From NCBI RefSeq assembly GCF_022347745.1, contig NZ_JAKRGC010000028.1:1-35852 (forward strand): a stretch of 35,852 nucleotides of DNA, in the 5' to 3' direction. This document shows, piece after piece, positions 6,587 to 12,784 of the stretch (position 1 is its first letter; every line of letters starts with the position of its first letter). The notes under the pieces were generated by a model. It did not search any database, was not told the origin of the DNA, and saw nothing but the letters and a program-made list of their open reading frames with translations. The stretch is from Streptomyces sp. OfavH-34-F. Lineage in GTDB: Bacteria; Actinomycetota; Actinomycetes; Streptomycetales; Streptomycetaceae. A program made the translations under genes and the position numbers.

Positions 6587-8326
6587 TCAGTTCAGTGGAG
6601 TGAAGTCGAGGTTGGTGGTGGCAAACTTACCCGTCTTTGCAACGACTGCCATAACCTTCATCTTCACCTCACCGAAGACGAATGATAATCTGACTGCCCT
6701 CTGGTCTCGTGGAAGCTTCATCGCGTCCGAGAGGTCAACCGTGAGTTTCCCGATTAGTCTACAGCCCTCTTCTGTTACGTAAGTCGGATATTTCCCCGGA
6801 GAGCTGTAGATCTTGAATTCTATCTGCTTCTGGTCCTCGTATAGGGGGTAAAAGGTGTGCGTCACCAGTTCATCCACCGGGACGCTCTGACCGACCTGGA
6901 CGTATCGCGAAAAGCGATTATTGCAGCGCCTCTCGCCATCAGGAAGGACAATTAGGTGGTCCGCGGGATCGATACCCTCGCGGAAGGTGTCATTCGCTGC
7001 GCATCCATAAGTGTACTTGGTGCGTCGCGACTTTGTCTGTGGGTCATATGTGTAGTGCACGGCTCCGAGGAGGACGGCCACCTGAGGATCAGGGGGGACC
7101 AGTACGTCAGCCCGCCCATCCAAATGTTCTTGCAATCGCTCTTGAAGATAGGGGGAGTTACCGAAACCCCCGACCAGAATAACCAGTTCCTTTCCGGGAG
7201 AATTCCGTCGCTGCAGACGCATCTCGTCTAGCTGCTTATCCACAAGGCCCAAAATTCCAGGAACAACTGCTTCAAATACTTCTCTGGCTTCTTGTGCAGT
7301 TACTACCAAGAAGTCGACGATTCCATCCTGGCTCTTGACGAGGTTATCCCGGGCGTCGCTATCCAGGAGCCTATCGAGAGCTGCTGGAATCGGCAGATAA
7401 ATGTCATCATCCTCCAGTTTGGTGATGCTGACTTTGGCCTTCTCCCAGGAATCCATCAAGTCGATAATTGCTGCCGGAGATTGCATCCCGATCTTGTCGA
7501 CAACATCGTATGACCCCAGCCGCTTCGCCAGTACGCGCTCAAGGAATGCCTGATTTACATACTCCGAACCGAACTTTCCGCCACACTCACGGCCAATCTC
7601 TTCCAGGCGATTCCGTGAGTCGGTCTTGTAAGCAGTTATGTCGACGGTTCCGCCACCGCAGTCGGCTACAAGAAATCGGGATCCCTTTGACATCAACGAT
7701 GCGCGACGACCACTAGCATTGATCGTGCGAACCCCAGATACCCTGGCGTGGTAAGCGGCAGCCTCCGGCTCGATCACCAGCTGAAGACGCCTCTCATCGT
7801 CAGGGAGGCCGGCGGCTACAGCAGCCTCCCACATCAGCTGCTTTTGATAGTCATCCCAGATCGCGGGAACTGTGAGGCACCATCGCACCTCATCGCTCGA
7901 GTAGCCGCTCTTGGAAATCTCCTCCATGGCAGTGGATCGCATCTTATCGAGAAAGATGGTCGCCAACTTCTTTGACTTGTCGTAGCCCAGGCGGCCGCCG
8001 GTAATTTCTTCGCTCTCAGGCTTCGCGTCCATCGATAGTGACATTTTGAACCCGAGGTGGAAATCATAATCGCTTGCATCCCCTCGTGCCGAAATAGCAG
8101 CCCACTTACGTCGAGCCTCGTAACCCCAGGCAACTAACTCCCCGTCACGGGATAAGAGAATGGCGCTCAGGTTCTTCGGGTAGGGAGTCGGGTGGTTTGG
8201 CCATCGGGTTCTAAACCAAACCTGCCGACGCTTGGGGTCCTTATGCCGATCGTCGATTGTCGTCCACGCGAAGCCAGTTCCATGAGTTCCGAAGTCAATT
8301 GCGGCAATAACCCGTTGCTTCTTCAT
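6587..8326 (-). CDS. HSPA12-like Hsp70-family ATPase
   Basis: 579 aa. The actin-fold ATPase motifs are complete: phosphate-1 loop AIDFGTHGTGFAW (residues about 9-21), the segment LVIEPEAAAYHARV (about 183-197), phosphate-2 loop VADCGGGTVDIT (about 219-230) and the adenosine motif LVGGFGNSPYL (about 383-393). The VGGFxxSPxL form and the lack of a DnaK-type beta-sandwich and lid domain point to the HSPA12 branch rather than DnaK. The C-terminal about 150 residues look beta-rich and end in LDFTPLN. The product should be a cytosolic ATP-dependent molecular switch; the client is unknown. Its ATG overlaps the stop of the upstream gene (ATGA, 8323-8326), so translation is coupled. No DnaJ or GrpE partner lies in the window. 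GC is low, by eye in the low 50s per cent. Confidence 0.9.
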   Translation of the reverse strand: MKKQRVIAAIDFGTHGTGFAWTTIDDRHKDPKRRQVWFRTRWPNHPTPYPKNLSAILLSRDGELVAWGYEARRKWAAISARGDASDYDFHLGFKMSLSMDAKPESEEITGGRLGYDKSKKLATIFLDKMRSTAMEEISKSGYSSDEVRWCLTVPAIWDDYQKQLMWEAAVAAGLPDDERRLQLVIEPEAAAYHARVSGVRTINASGRRASLMSKGSRFLVADCGGGTVDITAYKTDSRNRLEEIGRECGGKFGSEYVNQAFLERVLAKRLGSYDVVDKIGMQSPAAIIDLMDSWEKAKVSITKLEDDDIYLPIPAALDRLLDSDARDNLVKSQDGIVDFLVVTAQEAREVFEAVVPGILGLVDKQLDEMRLQRRNSPGKELVILVGGFGNSPYLQERLQEHLDGRADVLVPPDPQVAVLLGAVHYTYDPQTKSRRTKYTYGCAANDTFREGIDPADHLIVLPDGERRCNNRFSRYVQVGQSVPVDELVTHTFYPLYEDQKQIEFKIYSSPGKYPTYVTEEGCRLIGKLTVDLSDAMKLPRDQRAVRLSFVFGEVKMKVMAVVAKTGKFATTNLDFTPLN

Positions 8327-9522
8327 TGATTCCCCCAGCCAAAATTTCGGAGAATGGCCCTCCTGGCAACAGACTCTAGGGCTATTCGAGCGCGCCTAGC
8401 CTCTTCAGTTAGACCCAGAGAGTCCAGGATCTGGGCCAATTGGCGAATCGAGTGGGTGGGAACTTGATCTTCACTGGATTCTGCCGCGATCAGTGCCTGG
8501 GAGGCCGCAGAAATTGCTTGTTCTCGAAGTCCCGCATCGAGGTAGACCCTGGCTTGTCCGAGACGGGCAGAAACGACATCAACGCGGTTTCGTTCCAGGG
8601 CGACATCAAACGAGGCTGCCAGTCCTGCAGCAATAACTCTTCGTTCGGCCTCCAGGGCTGCTGGTATTAGCGTGTGTAGCCTGGGGATTCTTCCGTGTCG
8701 AACGAGATGGAACCATTCAGCGATGAGCCCCGCAGTGATAGCTGTTGACCCACCTAACTCATCCTCGAACGCAAGGATGCTGTCGGAGTTATGTGAGCTT
8801 TGTGGGCTGGCAGGCGGCAGAGCGACTGGAGGGAAGTTTACTTGAACGGAACGCAGGTCAGGTGAGTCGACGATGTTCCATGCGCAAAGCGCTGGCCAGA
8901 CTCTGCTGCTCGATTGGACTTCTCCGTAGATTAAGATGACAGGCAGGTCGTGCAGTGCCTTTTGGATGTGGAAAATGTCTACATCCGTGGCGATGAGTGG
9001 ACGTTTGAGGGCGCCATCCAAAGAGACAAGGTCGTTCGACCAGGGAGACTGTAGCCACTTCCGCCGAATGGCGACGCGAAATGAGTGTGGGCCATCCGTA
9101 TTTTCCTGGCCGCTCAGATTATCACGAACGAAGGGGGCTACCAGAAGTGCGGGAATGTCTCCGCCCCTTGTGGCCGTGTGGACGAGGGCGTGAAAGTCGC
9201 TAGGTGTATACGAGAATGGTGATTCCTCAAGTTCGCGATCCATTTTATCTTGAATCGCTTTAACTTCGATCCCAATGCGCGCCTGACGCCAGTCGCGCTC
9301 AATCTCGTAAGAGTCTCCAATGGCGGCTTCATGTACCCGATTCCGGGATGCTTGCTGTTCCTTTTGAAGTGCTCGCTGTTGTGCGTTACCAGCCTCAAGT
9401 TCGCGCAATTGGTGAAGTAGTTCTTGCTGGTCGCGAAAACTGCCATCCTGCTTGATCTTGTAGAGAGTCAGTAGATGGCCGCTAAGGCTAGATAAGCCGC
9501 TGAATAGACCCGCTGATACCAA
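8323..9522 (-). CDS. 399-aa coiled-coil / helical-repeat protein, first gene of Hsp70 cargo operon
   Basis: The longest frame starts with TTG at 9522; no ATG or clear ribosome site supports it, so the true start is uncertain. Residues 5-22 are weakly hydrophobic. Residues about 25-95 are a charged coiled coil (QELLHQLRELEAGNAQQRAL). A central alpha/beta region of about 100-240 follows, with VAIRRKWLQSPWSNDLVSL and DLPVILIYGEV. Residues about 262-395 are helical pairs resembling tetratricopeptide repeats (ALERNRVDVVSARLGQARVY, LREQAISAASQALIAA). I do not recognise the full-length family. It overlaps the Hsp70-like gene by 4 bp, a sign of fixed stoichiometry. A sensor or scaffold that hands a client to the ATPase would fit, but this is inference. 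Confidence 0.85.
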   Translation of the reverse strand: MVSAGLFSGLSSLSGHLLTLYKIKQDGSFRDQQELLHQLRELEAGNAQQRALQKEQQASRNRVHEAAIGDSYEIERDWRQARIGIEVKAIQDKMDRELEESPFSYTPSDFHALVHTATRGGDIPALLVAPFVRDNLSGQENTDGPHSFRVAIRRKWLQSPWSNDLVSLDGALKRPLIATDVDIFHIQKALHDLPVILIYGEVQSSSRVWPALCAWNIVDSPDLRSVQVNFPPVALPPASPQSSHNSDSILAFEDELGGSTAITAGLIAEWFHLVRHGRIPRLHTLIPAALEAERRVIAAGLAASFDVALERNRVDVVSARLGQARVYLDAGLREQAISAASQALIAAESSEDQVPTHSIRQLAQILDSLGLTEEARRARIALESVARRAILRNFGWGNQ

Positions 9523-9704
9523 GGAAAAGCCCCCGCTCTAATGCAAACCCCGAGGCAAACCTACAGCGGGATGTCGATGGCCTTGGTGTGAACGGCGAAT
9601 GTTCTGCGTCTGTGAAACTTCGCCTACTTTAACCTCTTTGTCCACCTATGTCCTGAGGCACTTGGCTCCATGGTGCAGTCAGTCTGTGCTCACTGAAGGC
9701 GCAC

Positions 9705-9753
9705 CCGGCGCCCCGAGTGCCCCGGAGCCGGTCCAGGGCACTCGGGGCGCCGG
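9705..9753 (-). terminator. strong bidirectional hairpin between AICE genes and cargo operon
   Basis: Perfect 18-bp stem, 9705-9722 with 9736-9753, with a 13-nt loop. It lies 47 nt past the stop of the broken AICE gene at 9800 and about 180 nt upstream of the cargo operon start, insulating the operon from upstream transcription. The 9523-9704 stretch between it and the operon has no convincing gene; a promoter for the operon should lie there but I cannot place its boxes. Confidence 0.8.
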
Positions 9754-9799
9754 CTGTGTGTGTTTGTTAGCCGAAGATCGCCGCAGGGCAGAAGCCCGC

Positions 9800-10112
9800 T
9801 TAGCCGTCACCGCTCGCAAAGGAAGTCGACTGCGACAGGCGGTGGCCGCGGCTTACGGCTACCCGAAGCGTCACTTGTAAGGCTTCCGTGAGATCGGTTG
9901 CCAGGAGACGGACTTCTCTTGGCCTCAACTTTGCGTCGGTGCGCAGTTCCATGGCGTACTCCAAGAGCTCGTGTCCGACGTCGAGCTGGGCGGCTTCGGT
10001 GGTGTCAGCCAGCCGGGAAAGTGGTGCGCCAGTGTCGTCGGTGCTCAGGAAGCAGGGCTTGCCCATCCGGGCCGGACCAGGGGAGGAGGCGAAGCTCGTT
10101 GTGGGCCGTCAT
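9800..10112 (-). pseudogene. AICE-associated conserved small protein, frameshifted
   Basis: ATG at 10112 gives MTAHNELRLLPWSGPDG and then leaves frame. One base removed near 10062 (GGG to GG) restores KPCFLSTDDTGAPLSRLAD, followed by AAQLDVGHELLEYAMEL, EVRLLATDLTEALQVTLRVA and SRGHRL, stop at 9800-9802. The composite of about 100 aa matches a family common in Streptomyces AICEs and plasmids as I recall it (an LPW...GKPC.LSTDD N-terminus and a C-terminal helix ending in VAESRGxRL), of unknown function. The start overlaps the stop of the preceding remnant by 4 bp. A sequencing error at the G run is the main alternative to real decay. Confidence 0.65.
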
Positions 10113-10279
10113 TCTTCCACCGTCCTCTCTTCGGTTGTGGGGTGGGTGGTGAAGACCGCGTTGGCGCGGTTGCCGGGGAGGACCAGGAGCGCCGCCTCGA
10201 CGATGCGGCCGGTCGCGTCACGACGGACGCGACGCCCAGGGTGACAAGCATCTGTGGGTCATTTCAGCAACGTTGCCAT
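10109..10279 (-). pseudogene. small AICE-type ORF with early in-frame stop
   Basis: The minus-strand frame from ATG 10279 reads six codons (MATLLK) then TGA at 10259-10261. It continues open as HPGRRVRRDATGRIVEAALL, VLPGNRANAVFTTHPTTEE and a stop at 10109-10111 that overlaps the next ATG (ATGA). The open part looks like real protein (DATGR turn, hydrophobic strand, coupled stop), so it is probably the upstream partner of the 10112 gene, now truncated or interrupted. Family not recognised. Confidence 0.35.
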
Positions 10280-10406
10280 ACCACGTCGGTGACCGCAGAA
10301 GTTCGGTTACCCGAGTTCAGTAATCGAAGGTGTTGAGCAGCAGGACACGGGCCCACCTCACGCCCTAAAAAGTATTCATTTCCGCGAACACTTCTTAGGA
10401 GTTGGC

Positions 10407-10781
10407 ATGTCGTCTGCTGAAGCAGTTCAGACACTGAGACTGCGCAAACTTAAGGTGCTTGATGATCACCGCAAGGAGGTCCGGAAGCTGGACTCCGCCC
10501 GCGATTCCGAGCTTCGCAAGATCGACCAGGAGCTTGCCGAACTGGGTGACGCCAGCGCCAGCCTGCCCTGCCTTGTCCGGATCACTCCTGGTCCGGATCT
10601 CACCGTGTACCACTCGGCCGTGGCAACCTGCCGTCGAGTTCAAAGGCGGTGGAACTTCAAGAACATGCCGGAAGTCGATGCGATGGATGCTTCGCCGTAC
10701 ACGTATCTGGAGCGATGCAGTGCCTGTGATTGGAGGACTGCGGCCAAGAATCACGGAGGTCAGCTCCTTGAGCAGGGATAA
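10407..10781 (+). CDS. 124-aa hypothetical protein with C-terminal CxxC
   Basis: ATG at 10407 behind AGGAG at a 5-nt spacing, with an AT-rich leader (10370-10390) that could hold a promoter. It is the only intact plus-strand gene in the element. Residues about 1-50 are a highly charged helix (RLRKLKVLDDHRKEVRKLDS). Residues about 53-85 include an isolated CLV and TCRRVQRRW. The end carries CSACDW, a CxxC that with the earlier cysteines could bind a metal. Function unknown. Lower GC than the chromosome and its position beside the cargo operon suggest it is also cargo. Confidence 0.72.
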   Translation: MSSAEAVQTLRLRKLKVLDDHRKEVRKLDSARDSELRKIDQELAELGDASASLPCLVRITPGPDLTVYHSAVATCRRVQRRWNFKNMPEVDAMDASPYTYLERCSACDWRTAAKNHGGQLLEQG

Positions 10782-10894
10782 CGGTGTGCTTATCCGAGCC
10801 GTCTCCGGCGGTTCTGCGGTGAGGCTTCACGGCAAGGCTGTACAGCAGCTCCCTACCGCAACGCCAGCAACCGACCTCGTCCGATAGCCCATCA

Positions 10895-11701
10895 AGGACC
10901 TCGCCGCAGCCGATATGGCCTTGCTGCCCGAGCCGGTGCGAGGGCGGAAGCGGCTGGACGACCGCAGGGTCATGAACGGGATCGTGTGGAAGTTCCGGAC
11001 CGGTACGGCCTGGCGGGCCGTGCCCGAGCGCTATGACCCGTGGGCCACGCGCCACACCCGTTTCCGCAGGTGGGCGGCGGACGGAACGTTCGACCGGATG
11101 CGGCGAGCCGCTCAAGCTGGGCCGGAACGCTGCGGGCGACCTCGAGTGGCTGGTGTCGGTCGACGCCACCGTCGTCCGGGCCCACCGGCCTGCGGCCGGG
11201 GCCCGAGAAAAGGGCTCTGCACCCCGGCCCTCGGCCGGTCCCGAGGCGGGCTGACCAGCAAGATCCATCTGGCTGCGACGGCAGGGCCGGCCTCTCGGCT
11301 TCGTCCTCACGGGTGGCAACAGCAACGACTGCACTCGGTTCACCGCCGTGATGGAGGCGATCCAGGTGCCGCAGACCGGACCGGGGCGTCCCCGAGGTCG
11401 GCCCGATCGCTTCCTGGGCGACAGGGTATACAGCTCGAGAGTGATCCGCCCCCGGCTCCGTCGGCGGGGCATCGCCCACACGATTCCCGAGCGGGCCGAC
11501 CAGGGCCGCAACCGGGTCCGTCGAGGCAGCCGCGGAGGTTGCCCGCCAGCCTTCAACCGCGAGATCTGCAAGCACCGCAATGTCGTGGAACGGTGCTTCA
11601 ACCGCCTCAAGCAATGGCGCCGGATCGCCACCCGGTACGACAAGACCGCCCAGTGTTACAAAGCAGCCGTCGCCCTCGCATCACTCCTGATGTGGGCGTG
11701 A
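10895..11701 (+). pseudogene. IS5-family transposase, multiple frameshifts
   Basis: Pieces of one DDE transposase lie in successive frames. The first frame gives RKRLDDRRVMNGIVWKFRTG, AWRAVPERYDPWATRHTRF and TFDRM. The second gives GDLEWLVSVDATVVRAHRPA, containing the first catalytic Asp. The first frame returns for LGRSRGGLTSKIHLA. A third gives FTAVMEAIQVPQTGPGRPRG, GDRVYSSRVI with the second Asp region, HTIPERAD and NVVERCFNRLKQWRRIATRY with the catalytic Glu, ending LASLLMWA and a stop at 11699-11701. This is the typical order of ISL2/IS5-type actinobacterial transposases. At least three frame changes make it inactive. Terminal inverted repeats were not found by eye. It ends 25 nt before the attR core. 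Confidence 0.85.
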
Positions 11702-11725
11702 CACTTGACGACAGAACGTAGAGCC

Positions 11726-11770
11726 ACGGATCAGAAGGTTGCAGGTTCGAATCCTGCCGAGTGCACAGCA
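11726..11770 (+). repeat. attR, 45-bp direct repeat
   Basis: Identical to 3186-3230 and holds the anticodon loop through 3' end of tRNA-Arg without the 5' half, so it is not a functional tRNA. It marks the right end of the element. Confidence 0.95.
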
Positions 11771-11800
11771 GAGAGGCCCGGACGTCAGTCCGGGCCTCTC
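11771..11800. terminator. original chromosomal tRNA-Arg terminator
   Basis: Perfect 13-bp stem, 11771-11783 with 11788-11800, 4-nt loop, followed by TTGTGTTGT. It abuts the attR core just as 3231-3270 abuts attL, so it should be the tRNA-Arg terminator before integration. It can now end the thioesterase transcript coming from the right. Confidence 0.8.
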
Positions 11801-11809
11801 TTGTGTTGT

Positions 11810-12574
11810 CTAGTGGGTCTTCGCCGTGAGGCGGGTGCGGATCAGGTTGATCACCTTGGGGGCGTGGTCGGTGAGGTAGAAGTGGCCGCCGGGGAAGGTG
11901 TGGAAGGTGCACGTGGCCTTGGTGTGGGTGGTCCAGGCCTTGGCTTCGGCGTCGGTCACCTCGGGGTCCTCGGTGCCGTTCAGGACCTCGATGGGGCACG
12001 TGAGGGGCGGGCCGGGGGTGTAGCGGTAGGTTTCCGCGGCCTTGTAGTCGGCCCGGATGGCCGGGAGGACGGAGCGGAGGAGTTCTTCGTCGGCCAGGAC
12101 CGCGGGGTCGGTGCCGCTCATGCGGCGGATGGTCGTCAGGAGCTGGGCGTCCGGGGAGAGGTGGACGTTTTCGTTCTCGCGGGGGCGGGAAGGGGCGCGG
12201 CGGCCCGAGGCGAAGAGGACGAGCGGGGTCGTGCCGGCGGCCTCCAGGCGGAGGGCGACCTCGAAGCCCAGGGTGGCGCCCAGGCTGTGGCCGAACAGGG
12301 CGACCGGGCGGTCGCACCACGGCAGGATCTCGGCGGTGACCAGGTCGGCCAGGCGGCGGACGTCGTCCACGCACGGTTCGGTGCGGCGGTCCTGGCGGCC
12401 GGGGTACTGGGCGGCGATCACGTCGACGGCGGGGGCCAGGGTGCGGGAGACCGGGAAGTAGTAGCTCGCCGAGCCTCCCGCGTGGGGCAGGCAGAACAGG
12501 CGTACGGGGGCCTCATCCGAGGGGTGGAAGCGGCGCAGCCAGGCGTTGGTGGCCCGTGTGGTGGGCGTGGGCAT
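11810..12574 (-). CDS. type II thioesterase
   Basis: 254 aa, ATG at 12574 with AAGGA upstream. Alpha/beta-hydrolase of the PKS/NRPS type II thioesterase family: FCLPHAGGSASYY oxyanion-side motif at 27-39, nucleophile elbow GHSLG with Ser97, catalytic Asp203 in NGTEDPE and His231 in GGHFYL. Such stand-alone enzymes hydrolyse aberrant or stalled acyl groups from carrier-protein phosphopantetheine arms and keep the assembly line running. It is the last gene of a three-gene minus-strand operon with the carboxylase subunits (20-nt gap) and divergent from the PKS genes. Length and motifs are normal. It ends 10 nt from the terminator next to attR, so the PKS locus begins right at the element's edge. 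Confidence 0.95.
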   Translation of the reverse strand: MPTPTTRATNAWLRRFHPSDEAPVRLFCLPHAGGSASYYFPVSRTLAPAVDVIAAQYPGRQDRRTEPCVDDVRRLADLVTAEILPWCDRPVALFGHSLGATLGFEVALRLEAAGTTPLVLFASGRRAPSRPRENENVHLSPDAQLLTTIRRMSGTDPAVLADEELLRSVLPAIRADYKAAETYRYTPGPPLTCPIEVLNGTEDPEVTDAEAKAWTTHTKATCTFHTFPGGHFYLTDHAPKVINLIRTRLTAKTH

Positions 12575-12594
12575 GGAGTTCCTTAGGCAGTCGG

Positions 12595-12783
12595 TTACGG
12601 GGCCGGCCAGGTGCCCGGAGGGCGCCAGCCCCGTGCGGGGCCCCAGTTGGACCGGGGTGGTGGGGCGGCGGGACTCTCGGGTGCCTGTCGGGCTCTCGTC
12701 GCCGTGAGCAGGGCCAGGAGGACGGCCGCCAGTTCGGTGCGGGTCGGGGTTCCGCCTTCGACGCGGATCGGGGAGTCGGCCAT
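12595..12783 (-). CDS. acyl-CoA carboxylase epsilon subunit
   Basis: 62 aa, ATG one nucleotide after the stop of the beta subunit. It has the pattern of AccE/PccE of actinomycetes: an N-terminal strand with IRVEGGTPT, a helix TELAAVLLALLTA, a Pro/Ala-rich linker and a C-terminal WGPARGWRPPGTW motif. Epsilon subunits are small accessory proteins that stabilise and activate the carboxylase complex. No biotin-carrier/biotin-carboxylase alpha subunit is in the window; it is usually supplied from elsewhere on the chromosome. Confidence 0.85.
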   Translation of the reverse strand: MADSPIRVEGGTPTRTELAAVLLALLTATRARQAPESPAAPPPRSNWGPARGWRPPGTWPAP

Positions 12784-12784
12784 G

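Larger units (their letters stand above)
3186..11770. mobile_element. degraded AICE integrated in tRNA-Arg
   Basis: About 8.6 kb bounded by a perfect 45-bp direct repeat of the tRNA-Arg 3' region. Contents identify it as a pSAM2-like actinomycete integrative and conjugative element. Reading on the minus strand from the right: two small AICE-type genes, a cargo operon, a TraB/FtsK-type translocase stub, a DUF2637 (Spd-like) membrane protein, a small ORF, a mobile-element transfer protein, and a tyrosine integrase at the attL edge. No replication initiator and no excisionase are visible. Integrase, transfer and spread genes are all truncated or frameshifted, so the element is very unlikely to excise or transfer on its own. 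The cargo operon between 5926 and 9522 is intact and visibly lower in GC than everything around it. Confidence 0.9.

Noticed and set aside
9599..9880. 93-codon plus-strand ORF
   Set aside because: It runs through the 18-bp hairpin and over the broken AICE gene; no ribosome site or plausible protein composition.
10657..11643. 328-codon minus-strand frame over the IS element
   Set aside because: The plus strand carries the transposase pieces in order; this frame has no family features.
11726..11770. Possible second tRNA-Arg gene
   Set aside because: Lacks the D arm and 5' acceptor strand; it is only the 45-bp att copy.
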